From Annona cherimola (lineage: Eukaryota; Streptophyta; Magnoliopsida; Magnoliales; Annonaceae), in NCBI GenBank assembly GCA_030490835.1, contig CM059972.1, positions 90,195,137 through 90,259,136 on the forward strand: a stretch of 64,000 nucleotides of DNA, written 5' to 3'. Both the position numbers and the translations under genes were made by a program. Positions 34,501 to 49,500 of the stretch are shown in pieces. The stretch's first letter is position 1; each line of letters begins with the position of its first letter. Below the pieces are notes generated by a model. That model saw only the letters and a list, made by a program, of their open reading frames with translations, had not been told where the DNA came from and searched no databases.

Positions 34501-37500
34501 TTGGGATAACCTCCTCATTCCGCTTTTCCAAGCACACATTCCTTGTTTCTTGGGTTCCACTATATATCCTCAAATACAAGTTAGAGCCAATGTTCTCTTT
34601 TAGATTTCAGCTTTAAGGGGCTTTACAAACTAAACAAAAAAGTTGGTGAGACACTTTAAACCAACCCTTGTTTTGATCCTTTTTGGATTTGATCTCCAAC
34701 TCTTATTCAAGGCAATATTCAAATGAAATCCGACAAAAGATCTACACTTTCACGTGTAACTAATGACCGCAGGAAGCTCTTGTAGATTGTAGAGGATGAT
34801 TGACTTGAATGCTTTTGTGGTTGCAACACTCGAGAGTTTCAAAGAGTTATTATAAGCATTGTGGTTGCTTGAATGTAGAAGGTATAAGCTTAATAAATGT
34901 CTCAACTGACTCCTCATAACTCTTCTTTACTTGCTTTTATAGTTGAGGGGGAGATAGAGCCATTTGAAAGGTGTGCAAACGTTCATATTTTTTGCTTGCT
35001 ACAGCTTAAGTCACAATTGAAGTTGACTTAGGATGAGATTTCGTCGACTTGGAGTGTAACTTTATCATTAATATGCCTTCTAGAACCCTTAGGCCTTTTG
35101 CCTTTGTTTCAATTTGCATGTTAAATCAACTTGGGGTTTGACTTCACCAAAGTCGCATGTGAAGTCAATTTGAGGTGTGATTTCAACTTAAAGTTCTATT
35201 AATGATCCTGCTAGTTGGATTTTGCCATATGAAGTTGTATGCCGAGTTGACTTGGGTTCAACTTTACACAAGTTTCACATGACATTGACTTGACGTCCAA
35301 TTTCATTTCACAGATCATGCCTATTTCTTTGCCGGACTCCGAAATACACGTGAAGTTGTAAGTTAAGTTGACTTGGCCTTTAACTCCACACAAGTTGTAG
35401 ATGAAGTTGGCTTAGAGTACGACTTACTTCATCTCTTAGCTCCTTTGAAATTTTTCTCCAAGGTTAAACCATAGTTGCTATTTGGATTGACGTAGCTTGA
35501 CTTGACTTGTGGTGTGACTTCACCGCACTTGGAAAGTTGAAGCACTTTGACCTCCAAAGCACCCTTGATGTCGCTGTTGGAGTCGACTTGGATTGTGATT
35601 TTGCCAAAGTCATAAACGAAGTTAACTCGAGGTGCATCTTTGCTCTTTGATGAAGAACACCCCTCCTTGCTATCCACAAAAGTACCCTTGAAGTTGTAAG
35701 TGAAGTCCACTTAGGATGCAACTTCACTCAAGTCGAATACAGAGTTGAATTGAAGTGGGGCTTCATCTCCGAAATGAAGTATATGGACTTGGAATGCTTG
35801 ACAACGCTTTTGGCTTCTTCATTTTCAACTTGGTTTCTCATTTTGAGGACTTTTGCTCTAACCACACTTGCACATGACTCATTAGTATTTCAAATGATAT
35901 TTCAATTGATTTGTTAATCATCAAAATCAACTTAGTTTGACTTATTCACAAACATATTCTCAAGTAACTCATCGATTGTTCAAAGGAAAAGGCAGGCATA
36001 CATGACTGGTGGTCAACATTCTTGCTTAGATTTTAGTCTTTTCCATTAACAGATTCATTAAGAAGGATTTAGATTAATTTTGTCAGGTACTAAAGTGCTC
36101 AAATGTAGGATATTGACAACTGTAAATGTAGGGACTATGTTGATTAATTCTGACAATTTCCTATATGCAGATTCTGCAACCAGATATTCAGATCCATTTT
36201 GCAATCTACAGTATCTCTATCAATAGGGCAGGATCATCACTTCTCCTCTTTGGAACTGATGGTTTGTTTGTCATGTATCTCTATGGTCAAGCTTCAACAA
36301 AAAATGGTGACATTATCTGCAGGTATGCTTGATCTATTTTTCTGCATTCATCCTTTTCTTCTATCAGAGGCATTTTATTCTGTGGCTCCATGTTCTTCTG
36401 CGAACTGTTAGTTTTTCTGTTGCTAGTAACATCTCTAATGTATACTTCAAAGATAACTGATGGAGGGCATAATCAAGTGATACACATTGCTAATACATTG
36501 ACAGCAACTTGATATACATGGTAACATTGAATTAAATTTGGTAATGTTGTCATATATATATATATTCTAAATTTCCCTTCTGTGCGGTTCAATCATGATT
36601 TTGTGAATGGTATGAAGTTCAGTTGACTTGTGGTCATGGACTCATGAGTGTCGTAGCAGTGGACCCTCACATGCTTATGTTTCTCATTTCTTTGTGGTGG
36701 TAAGGTTTGACAAACATTTTGGACATATTTGAGCCGGAAGAATTGACTGGAATGGATGCTAGTATGGTCTGCACGGATACTTTATCCACCGGACCCTCTT
36801 TTGGCAAAATGGAGGTTGAACAACCTGAGTTGTATATACCCAATCCTGATCAAGTAACCTAGTTTCCTTTGTGTTTGGGTTGTGTAAATTAAAAAAAAAA
36901 GGTTGTACCTAACCTGACTTGTAATTAGGTTTGGTTTGGATTGATGGTCACAGAATTTGATTCCCCGCCACCGCCCCCAACAACGCACACTGCTGAGTGG
37001 GCGAAAATGGTTGAGGGTGAGGTTGGCAAGGATTGAGCTGGTGAGGGAATTTGATGAGAGATCTAGGGATTGGATGGAGATATAGCTGGAGATGAAGGGA
37101 GATTTGCTCAGTTGAGGTAGGGATTGGGGAGTTACAACTTGTAGATTTGGCCATTGTTATAGGTGTCGCCAAAGAGGTTGGAGATTGAGCCATTGGAGAT
37201 CGAGGGATTGTAAGGCACAGGCAAGTTGGTAATGTAGGAGTTGGGGGTGGAGGCTACTCAAGCAAGATTCATCATTAAGGACTTGGATTAACAACTGGGA
37301 TTAGAGGACAATGAAGATGAGGATGTCATTTTTTCTAATGTTTTGGTGATTGGTAGCAAGAATTGTTGCTGGATATGGGTATTGGTGTCAAATTGGCTTT
37401 GCCCCTCAGGTGGATGGCTTTGATTAGCCATCGGACAGTTGGATGTCATCAATAATGGGGAAAAATGACTATAACTTGAGGTACCTAGGGTTTTTGAGTT

Positions 37501-40500
37501 AGGTTTTTTGCACGAGGAAGAAGCGAAGGACACCGGGTATCTAGCATTTTTTAACAGCTTGGGAGCATAACTTGAATAGTGTAGGTATGTGTGCAATTTA
37601 TGCCAAATCTTGTAGGGTTATCTGTAATTTCTAAAGACCAAATTAAGGTAGATACTCTCAATATTTGATTAAATTATGTAAGTATATTTATACATCCATT
37701 TATATTTTTAGCTTATCTTATTAAAGGTAAAATTTTGTTATAGTGCTTTCATCTAAAAATTAAAATTTTTTTTGGGTGGGGGGGGGGGGGTGTTTTGTGA
37801 AATGATTTCTAAATTGTTGCTTTTTATTATGATATACTTGATAAATTTTCTTTCCTACTCTTTCTTTTGCATTAATTTAAGGTGAAGAATTATAAAAAGC
37901 ACCAACCCGATTCATAGAATTTCCACACATTGTGGCTTTCTAGCGAGTAAGTGTTCATGTATGTAGAGATGTCAATTTCAATGTAGTTGTCAACAAGAAT
38001 CTAATCCTAAACTTTACTAACAGGTTTATAGTTAGGGTTTTTTCAAAAGCAGGATTAGGGTGGACTAGGATCAACTCCAACAGGTCCTAATGGACCAAAC
38101 CTGAGTTGGACCCTTCAAAGGTGACTATGTCTGCAGTCAAAGTAGAATCTTGTTTGTTTTCCTGCCATCAGCAAGTATATTTATGCATTTGTTCATGCAT
38201 TCTATTGTTCGAGTAGAGAATTGAATAACAGGGAGAATATAAAGGATGATCTGTTTTGCTCATCTCTCCAGTTTTTGTTGCTTGTAGAAACTCTGCTTAT
38301 AATCCACAATCAAACAGTATTTGCATGCGCCAGCAGAAATTCAATAGGCCCTTGTCTAATGACATCCATGCTGATTTGGACAAAGCCTATATTCTACCCA
38401 TATAGAGCCTATATACGTCAGATGGAAATGGATACGGAAGGCATGGAAATAATTTCATAGTTTGGAGGTGGCAGGATGTCTTTGGATTTGTCCAGTTGTT
38501 CATAAGGATTGTTTGATAGAGTTTCTGCTGCGGCTGTAATTCAGCCAATTGAAATCCTCAGACATAGTATTATAGGATAACAACTAAGTTTTTGTTTATT
38601 CTACAGGCAATGATTCAATGCAAATGGGTTGCATTGTAAGGTGTATGCAACCCCTTGCTTTTTATTTTAAAATATTTTTTCAAATCTAGACAATCTATTA
38701 CTTTTATGCACATGTATTTGTTCATGATGCCAAAAATTACTTTGATCAGATAACTTTGCTTGATGGGTGAAGCATGTTTGTTAGGCCTTTTTATGTGATT
38801 TTAACTGACCACAGAAGTTGCGGCACGGTAAATGTTCTCCAATTAATTAAGGATTGAGATTACTGGCTCCTTAGCTTATCAGGTTCCTATAATATCTTGT
38901 TACTGTCAATTTAATTTACAGGACAATTTCAGTTGGATCTGCAGCTTATTTTGATGGCAGCAAATATTTGCGAACAATGCAAGCTTCTTGGCATCCTTAC
39001 AGTGATAGCCATATAGGAATTCTCTCGTCTGATTCAGTCTTAAGGTTTGTGAATCACTGAATCTTACTGAAAATTTGATAGCATGACAAGCTTAATTGTA
39101 CCCTCCATGCTTTTGGAGAGATTTACTTTTGCATCCATACATCGACACATCCCTTAAGCTGGTTATTGAATTTGTAGATTATGTTTACCGGGCCCTCTTC
39201 TATGAAACTGGTTTCATAGAAGTGAATCTATGAAATTTCTCTGATGAGGCCTAATTGGATGATAAAGTCAATATCTAATTTAGTAATTTTGTTTAACACC
39301 ATTTGCTCATGGTGCCAAAAATAATTTCGGTTAGAGTCTTGGGTGGGCCGTACCTGCTTAAAATGCATATAATTAGGTGTAGAATACGAAAATTACTTAG
39401 ATTCATTCACAAATGCATTAGCGTGTTGTAATGATTGGTCTATACAGGAAGAATGTTTTGGGCATATAGATGTTGAATAACAGCTTTGAAATCAACATAA
39501 TAAACAAACAAATTTATTACGTTGATTTTACATTTTATGAGATGTGGCACATGAAAATATCTGATTTGGATGAAATTTGGTTTCCTAGTTAAACACGTAT
39601 CGTTCTACTTATCACTATAACATGGTTAATGTTTGCAAGAAACCTGGATTTTTTTTCCTTTATGGAATTGTTACTTGTTGCAATCTGAGCTCAGTAGCAG
39701 CTTCTCTTTTTGTTTAATTTCTTCTTGTATACATATTTGAACACTGCATTCTTGCTACTCAGTGTCTTTTTTTTTTTTTACCTTTTCTTTCCCTTTTTCC
39801 TTGTTTTGTCTATGATGGCCAAGGGAATTGATAACTATTACATCATTCGGTGTTTATAATTTTTGCATTATAAGACATATTTTTTGAGAACAAACTTTGC
39901 ATTATAATATTATTCACCGACTATAACGTTGTGAACAGTGCTCATCAGAGGAAGTAATCCCTCACTTTTTAAATGTTGTTTGTCATAATTTCAGTTACAT
40001 GTCCTGTATATGATAATCTGAAAATGCATTTTGCCTGCTGCATGATGCTGTTCATTATCAAATATTTCAAAACCAGTTACCTAAAACTCTGGCACATTGT
40101 CTGTGGGGCCCTTACATTGTACAGATGAAATTCAAAATTTTAAACTGTTCTTTTGTCTTTTATTCACAATTCGACATTCCTTTGAAATTTTTTTAACATC
40201 AATCATGTCTGTGGGCCATAGAGTGGATAGAAGTGCTCAAATAGATATTTTAAAAGGATGGGACCCATTGTAGATCTTATATTGATAGTTAAGATCCCAT
40301 CCATGAATTGATGAATTTGGTTAAGTAGATGAGCAAGGAATGTGATTTTCTTTTTAAAGGATGCGTGGTAGAAATAGGAAATAATGAAAAGTTAAATTAC
40401 TAGTGACCCCCAAAGGCAAGTGGTTGTAGCTTGTGGTAAATATGTGCTTTTGACTGATCCTCTCTGACTGCTAATTGACCTCCCATGATGGATTATGATT

Positions 40501-43500
40501 GTTCCTATTGGTTTGTTAATCAACCAATAAAAAGAAAAAAAAAAAAACTTTCCTTGATCATGTGATATTCTCAAAGCGATACTATTTGAATAACATTGGC
40601 TTCATGGAGACTCACATAATAGCAATTCTGCAGGTTGTTCGATTTGTCATCTGACCTTGAGCGACCAGAGCAGGAATACTTTCTGCAGCCAGTTGAACCT
40701 GGTAGTTGCAAAAATGCTGTTTCAATATGCCCAGTGGCCTTTTCTTTTGGAGGGGAACACTTGTGGGATAGATTTGCTGTGAGTTCCATTCTTTGCTTGT
40801 CTTTACTTGTGGCTTCGACTATGATGTGACATAATGATTACCAGAGTTTTTTTTTTCCTGATATTGAATGATTACAAGAGTTGAGTTAATCTAAAGTTTG
40901 GTTTTCCCAGTACATTGTTTGATGATTGATTTGATGTGGTTACTTGCATTGCAGGGTTTAGTTTATTGTACTTGGTCCAAACTGTATAGGATCCAATTTT
41001 TGACACTGTACTATGCCCAATCTTTATGCACTCAATTTTTTTAAATCATAGATTTGGTTATGAATTTATTAAATTAATTTCTTGCATCTTTAATGGAGCA
41101 ATTTAATAATACATATAATGATGTCGATGGTATGAGCTGTCCTTCAAATGGCTCAATATTGTAGAATCCTTAAAATTCTTTGATTGATTTGTAGCCTACT
41201 TACATATGGTCTGTTCTAGAGGTATGGATTCTGATATAATCTCTCCTTCCTAGACAACTATTTCAAGGAACCTTAGCGATGCAAACAATTAGAGGAATGG
41301 AGGGAAGAAATTTGGGAAAAAGCAGGGAAGAATTTGAGAAGAATAGTGAGTAGAATATCAGAGAACTTGAGAAAAAAGAAAATTAGATATAGGAAATTGT
41401 ATTTCATGATCGGCAAATTCTATTTGTAGATGTTTTATGTGCAAAATAAATCCTAATTTTACATAATTATGAATAAAATGATAAAAAGTAAATGTCTAAT
41501 TTAAATAACACATTGTGGATCTATATTTTAATTACTTAAGATTTACATTAAACCTCTAATTAATAATCAAAGGGCACCAAGTTATTTTTTCTATTTTTAG
41601 AAAATTTTTTAAAAATATAAACCATTCAGAATATAAATTAATATGCACAATGTAAAAAGGTCACTTTGATTGAAATTTTATATATTATAAATATCTAACA
41701 CATTTGATAGTCAACATGTAACTGTTAAGACTTGATAGTAAATATATTTCATACTTCATATAAAATTTTTCTCAACATATATATCTTAAAATCATATTAA
41801 TTGCATATTGATGAACTTCATAGGCAGTTTAGATTTCGAAATTTTTTTAGGGGTGCTTGTTTACCACAAAATTTTTTTAAACTGAAACCTTTCAATCTTT
41901 ACAACTACCATATTTTTAACTATTTCTTCACTTTTTCATATACAACTACCCTATTTTTCAATTATTTCTACATAATTACCCATACATCTAACCTAACTAT
42001 TTTAACCTTGTTCTCTTTATTCCTCAATCTTTACCCCTGCCATATCACATTATTTTCTTCTTTTTCCAAAACTTTTATACCAAAAATTTTTTTATCAAAA
42101 GATTTAGCACTTCCCAAACACACCTAACTAGTCAGTTGCATAAGATCGGTCTAATAATTAAATATCTAATAATTCTCCCCAACTTATTAAAAAAAAAAAA
42201 ACTCATGATGGGGTTTGAAGTCAACTATCATCATTGAAGTCTTTTAGTAGTGTGCCATCTATTTCGATGATAACAATTGATTTAGGGTGTGTTTGTTTAA
42301 CAATAAAATTTTCCAAGCTAAAACTTTTCACTCTTTAACAATTACCCTATTTTAATAATTTCTTCACATCTTTTTATATAATTACGCTACTTTTCAATTA
42401 CTTCTACACAACTACTTATTACAACTAATCTATTTATTTTAATTTTATTCTCTTTACTCCTCATTATCACTCCTATCTTATCACATCTTTTTCTCCCATT
42501 TCAAAAATTTCTACACCAAAAACTTATCATTCAAAAGTTTTATCACTTCCCAAACACACCCGTAATCTAAAACATTGAATTGACACATCCTTTGTTGAAC
42601 AGTAATTAAATGCAAAAATCCGGTTGATTCTTTCCTATGTTCACTTTATCAATAGGACAGCTGCCCAACATTTTTATTAGGAATTTTGTTGATAAAAATT
42701 TGAAAAGAAAACTAAGATATTATGTTGATGTTTAGTAAGGAATCTTTGGACAATCTCCTGCTTTAAATCTGCTGTGCCAGTGATGCTGGTTAAACTTAGT
42801 TGGTATTTTGCCAACCTACATATAATTTATGAATTGGAGATCATTTGAAGAAAATAACATCTTTGGGTTTATGGAATCATGATGGAAGACAAAAGTACAC
42901 AAACAAAGACAATTAACTTTCTACCTCAGGCATCTATGCTGTTCTAAAAGTGACAAAGATTGTTAAAACTGAGATAATAATTTTTCTTGAAAAATCAAGC
43001 AATGTGGCAGCTAATGTTTTCTTGGAAGATGATACAATCTTACAATAAATTCCTCATACTATTCTTGATTACTGTTTCATTTCTGTTGTCAATAAGTGTT
43101 TTTTTTATGTTATTATCAATAAGTATTAGTTAAATCAATAATCACATGCTAGTGATTGAGAGTTGTCCAGGGCTAAAAACCTTGGCAACATTATTTATCT
43201 TCTTAACTTCTATCCTTTATTGCTGAACAGGTTTTTGTTGTGTTTAGTGATGGCTCAATATATGTTCTTTGTCCAATCGTCCCTTTTGGAAGGTACCCAT
43301 GCTGCTCCCTTTTCTTGATTGGCAGTGATCCCCAGAATTGATATGAGATCCAAACTTTTTATTATGGGTGTGTTTGTTTGGGGCCAAAATATGTCAATTA
43401 AAACTTTTCAACCCAAAACTTTTCATTCTCTATAACTACTCTATTTTTTAATTATTTTTTCACATTTTTCTATACAAACTACCCTACTTTTCAATCATTT

Positions 43501-46500
43501 CTATACAACTACCTATATAACTAACCTATCTATTTTAACTTTATTCTCTTTACTCCTCATCATTACACCTATTATATCACATCATTTTCTATCAATTTGA
43601 CAACTTCTACCCTTAAAACTTTTCATCAAAAGTTTTACCTTCAACCAAACACACCCTATGTTTAATATTTTTTAATCTAAGAATGCAGTTATTATATTTA
43701 TTGAAATCTCGATAGGCACAAAATTAAATAACTTAAAAGTAAACATTTCAACCCTTAAAATGTTTATTTTTTAGTGATTTTCATTTGGAGCATATCAAAA
43801 CCTTTATCAATGTGATACTGCATTCTTAGATAGAAAAACATTTTAAACTACAATAAACAGTTTGGATCTCATGAATTAATATATTAGGCCATTGAACCAA
43901 GCGATTCCATGGAATCACTGCTATCTGTTGATTTCATTCAGCTAGCTAGCTAGCTACCTTAATTAAGAGTTGATACATTCACTCTGCATTTGAATGTTGA
44001 AATGGATTTCTTGGCTGACCTTGCCTTTCCTTGAGAAATAATGGTGTTATTGAGGAAAAAACTAAAGGAAATAGTGGCACAAATATGATTAATCAGTGTT
44101 CCTTGGGTTACAAAAGCTATTGACGTTATAGAACCCATGAAGAATATCATTCCAGACCTGCTAGACCAAAAAAAGGGTGATCGATGCAAAAAGTTAAAAA
44201 AAAAAAGTTGGAAAAAAGAGTTGAAGGTTCAGGTAGCTAAGTGTCTTTTCTTTCCTTGTTTCACTTTTTCTATATCTTGGGTAAATTATTCTACAATGCA
44301 CGAAAAAGTTGAGGTGCTCATATTCCTTGATACTTCTGATATCCTTTTTCAAGAGGATGATATAGTCTTAGAGAAAAGTATATAGCAAAAGATCTTCAAA
44401 TCTGAAATTGTGCACTTGGATATCATTCTCTTTATGCCGGAGCATTAACATCACTGTATCATGTATGCTTAGAAACTTGTAGTATTTTTGGGGAATAAGA
44501 AAATATAAGTAGCTTTCGTGGCTATATTTGCCAATTGATGTTCTGATGGAAGGAGCAGAATCTTTCAAGATGTTGGTTTCTAGCCCTTTTCCATTACAAT
44601 GAATCTACTGTGGCATGTTTGGATGGTTAATGGAATGCCTGATTCAGCTCATTATTAGATTTGGGAGGAACCAAATGGCTTGAGTATTCTACTAAGGACA
44701 GTAAGTCAGTAACAAAGGTAACTGGACAAAGAGCCTCGGTGTCTAGAAAATGAACACGAGTAGGATTTTTCATTACTCAGTGATTGTATAATCTGTGTAG
44801 GGTTGTGTCATTTTGAAGATTGCAATTAGTGGATATAATTGATTGGCTCTAAATTAGGATTGATTTTTGGAAGAAGACGAGGTGTTTACAGGTTTTAAAA
44901 TTTATGCAAGTGAAAGCTCTTCTTCTGAATTCATCAAGTGAAATTTGATTTGTCCAAGATGGTTGGATCAAAACTATTAGGGATGGTGATGATGCATTAA
45001 TAATAATAATATCATGTGACTGATTTCTTGTATGGAAACATCCATTAATTATTTGTAAAAATTTATGTTTACTTGGGCCACGTGGGATGTCAAATATTTT
45101 TCAATGGTGGAATCTGTGAAGTTCATTGCCCTTTTTTTGTGTGATATGGAGAAAGTTATTACAAAATCAATAGTTCCTACTTGTTTGGCAATGAGGAAAA
45201 GAAAAAGCGTGGAAAGAAGGAATATTGAAAAATTAGCAATAGTGGACAAGAAGGAATATGAAAACGTTAGAAGAAAAATAGAGAGAGGGCAATACTTTCA
45301 GAGTCAAGCGAATAGACACAAAAAAAGGGAGGGATTTTTGTATGTGGAAAAATGTTTGTTTTCACTTTTTACCCCTCATGAACAAGTATGGGAGTTTTGG
45401 TCTCCTCAATTTCTAGCTGTTAAAGATCATAGTGCTTAACTATTATTCCCTCTGAAGTTTGAACACTCTTGTAGAGTTTCCAAGGGTTGTTTATGAGTCT
45501 ATAGCTCTCAGTTGCCTAAATATAGGATGCCTGACATGTTAACAGACTTCTTTTCAAAGGATAAGTTCTTTTTATTCGTTGATTTTCTTGCCTTTGTCTA
45601 TAACATTGACTTCCAGCATTACATCTTCTTCGCATTAGCCCATCAAATGGTTTTTTTTCCCTTTTTTGAATGGCAGTTTCCATAGCTGGACATCTATTGA
45701 AGAGATCTATAAAGATGCTCATACATTTGGGCAGAATTCATCCAATTTACAGGCCGTTACTAGTTCCAGTTTTGCTATTGCTTGGTTGGAAGCAACATTT
45801 CCTGACTTTGTGAGCGAAGACAGCGGGGGAGGGAAGTTACTTGCATTGAAAGCTCATCCCTATGTTCCTTTTGACGCCTCTCTTGCACTGCAGGTTCTTG
45901 AATTTCCAAATTTCCTCAGTTCCTGTGATTACTGAAGATAAAAGCTTCTTACTGAGACGTCTGTTATTAGTTATGTTGCCATGGATGTGTTTGTAATTTT
46001 TTTGTTTTTTAATCTTCCTATGGTTTTTATTTGCATGTAAATGAGTTGGAATCAATTTGTTTGCATTCAGAGTAATTACAAATGGTTTCAGGTATCTTTC
46101 TTTTTGTTATTCTTATTTTTTAAAAGATGAACTATTAATTAAATGAGTAGATGGTTTTTATTTGCATGTATTGAGTTAGTATCGATGCATTTGCATCCAT
46201 TTTTTTTTTTAGTGTCAAAGTGGATTTTTCAAGCATCCTTGTTTTTTTGCTACAAAATTTTTTTTTTAAATGAAACTTTTTTGAATTAATTTGAATGGTT
46301 TTTCAGAGAGTAGTCAGTTGTTGGTTTGATCTGGTTCAATTCAAACTTTACAAATTTATTTTATTTTTAATAAAACGTGCTTAGACTAATACATTGCACA
46401 AGTGCAATTTTAAAGTATCCATATTTGGAAAGAATTTGCAATTAATTGAATTTCGAATTGTTGACCTTGGCTATCTATTTATAGATTGCTCATAAATAAT

Positions 46501-49500
46501 ATAGACCTTAATTTTTGCATTAGAAATAAAAAAACCCAAATAAAATAAGACTATTTAATGTCTGACTTTGATTGAAATTATTCATAAAATTTATCTATAT
46601 TTTGTTCCCATGAGGCTCTCTTAAACGGACAAAATAGGATACAAGAGTTGTTTGTATTTAGTTATGATATATATTATTCCAAAATGACCTTATCCTTTTA
46701 GTTTTTGAGTGACCTGAATTATCACATCGTTCTATAGTGTATCTTTGTTGACTTAGGTGGCGATCAATGATTTAATCTAATTCGTTAAGCTAAAATCTCA
46801 TTTATTCAGCAATACTTTTAAAAACTCTACCTGATTTTAAAAAAATAATCTCGAATCTCATCTTTGGATTTTCAATATTTGGCACCTTTTAAAATGTTGT
46901 TTCTCCACAAGTAGACAGCCTTTGGAATCAACTTGATTATCTTTTTCTTGGGATTTTCTGAACTTTCATCTTTCCTTTGCTTCAATTTTCCTTGATATCC
47001 AAGTCATAAGAGTCTCAAGGAAAAAAAACAAGTCATAAGGTATGAAAATGTTAGAGTTTACTGGTAGCATAGATCATGATTGACAAAAATGATACAACAG
47101 AAACCGTGTAACCAATGCCTCATGGGTGGGAAACAACTTGTGATTATGATGATTTGAATCTTTAACGATCTTAAGGTGGCTAACTTATTGTCAATTATCA
47201 AGTCAGACATTTCTTTATAATCTTTCATCTCTACCAATGGATCATTTGATGATGATAGGGTTCGACTCTTGTGAAAATAAGTATCACTTCTTCTTCTTCC
47301 CAGCTAACCAAGCAAAGTCTGAATGCTTGCCACCACTTGCTAGCCATACAAGTCAGTTAAACCTGGGTCTCAAACTAGAAACCTCCTCTGAACAAAACCA
47401 GAACCTTTACCAGGCCAGCTATCCTGTGTGGGCTAACGCATAAATCTAAGGGTGCGTTTGGTTGAAGGTAAAACTTTTTTATGAAAACTTTTCAGAGTAG
47501 AAGTTATCAAGTTGATAGAAAATGATGTGATATGATAGGGGTAATAATGAGGTGTAAAGAGAATAAAGTTAAAATAGATAGGGTAGTTGTATGAGTATTT
47601 GTGTGGAAATGATTGAAAAGTAGGGTTGTTTATATAGAAAAATGTGAAAAAATAATTAAAAAATAAGGTAGTTATGGAGAGTGAAAAGTTTTCATTGACA
47701 TGTTTTGTGTGTAACCAAGCACACCCTAAATCTAATGAACAGGCTTAATAAAAATCTACTAGCCTTTTTGTTGTTAATACCCACCTGTGCATTTTGACTT
47801 CCCAGGCAAATACAAACCGCTGTGAATTCTCAGTTCTTAATTCTTCCTATGCTTTGTGATATACATTATTCATAAAACTTGGACATCAATTATCTGATCA
47901 GATTCATGTGGCAGACAGTCTCATACGTCATTTTCATACATATTAACAACTAGAAAAATACATGGAAATAGGTCCGAAACGGCCTCTTTACACCATAATT
48001 CTGTCGAATCTGTTTGTCACGTTTCTATAAATATAAATGGGCTTTTCATTCACTGGCTTTCACTTCACAGTATGATTAACTGTACTTTTCCACAGGGACC
48101 TTTACGGAAAGTATGTCGCGATGAGGACATTGAAAACACTCAGGCCTATAGTGCTGAATGTGAAGGAAGGGCAGTGGGTTTTCTTTATAATTCAGTTAGT
48201 CAAGACTCAGTTTTATTGACAGCTTGGAGCAGCGGGCAGTTGCAGATTGATGCACTTGCGGATGAATTGCAGCCTGTTTGGAATGTTGGTAGTTCACCTC
48301 GTCTCCGCATTGACTCTGAATGTATTGTGGGCGTCTCTATGATTTGTGAGTCGATTACCAAGGGATGTGCTGAACAAGAAAAAAAAGTGCACATTAGCAG
48401 CATGGCGGATACTGTGTGGTTGGGACATCCACCTCCTTTACTAAGATTGGCCGTTGTAGACTTGGCTTTGCCATCAAAGGCAGTTGATGGTGGACTTATT
48501 TCGATATTTGCAGATCCCTTAGTTCCAGAGAGAATATATTGTCTTCATGGAAATGGAATAGATTTGATAGTGCTGCATTTTCTCCCTTTCTCGAATCAGG
48601 CAACTGGAAAGGATGAAGCCACCAAAGCTCCTTCTGTGTATCCCATTCTTGCCACATGCAATGATGATGTTTGCTCTCCATCTCCTCTTAAAGGATTTGT
48701 TGCACTAGCTGATTCATTTGGTCATTCATGGATAGTGGGTGTGTCCACCTCTCAGGAATGCATTGTCATGGAGATGAAGGGTTGGAATGTGACTTTACCT
48801 CCCCTTCAGATTGACGGTGATATAAAATCCATTACTGCAGTTCTATCTGAGACAGCTATTCCCGATATTATAAGTAAAGAGCTACTTACTGGCCCGAAAG
48901 TTGTGCTTACTCCTCCGGCCTCAACTGCTCAGCGTTCATTATCTGCTGATTCTATTGAAGGCCGATCAACTCTTCATCACTACTTTAAGCTCTTCCATGA
49001 AAATTATGTAGAATACGCACACAAGGTAACACAGCAAATCATTTCATCTCAATTGTATTCATTTGTCGTTATATGGTTCTGATTTATTTAGTTGTGGAGG
49101 GCCTGTTCCTAAATAGAAAGCAATAGAACAAAGCTTCTAGAATCTAGATACTGTTAAAAAGAGTTTGAAGCCTTTATTATTGTTGTTACTATTTTTGGCA
49201 TTTGGATAGTGAGAAATGAAAATTCCATTGCCAATAGATTGGATTTTTGGTTAAGGGTGCGTACATTTGGTTTTAAATAAAAGTTTTCATTTAAAACTTT
49301 TCACTCTCCACAACTACTCAATTTTTTTTATTATTTCTTCACATTTTCTTATACAAACTACCCTACTTCTCAATCATTTCTACACAACTATCCATACAAC
49401 TAACCTATCTATTTTAACTTTATTCTCTTTATTCCTCATCATTTCCTAAACACACCCTAAAAAAATATTAATGATGGAAAAATTATTTATAAGGATGTGA

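Noticed and set aside
34309..35975. Protein-coding gene in the ORFs at 35211-35727
   Set aside because: The frames are artefacts of the eroded LTR repeats; order of landmarks matches the LTR at 4606-6434.
45065..45439. 124-codon basic ORF in NUP88 intron 5
   Set aside because: No similarity I can recognise; lies wholly in an intron without transposon or splice context. Kept only as a note.
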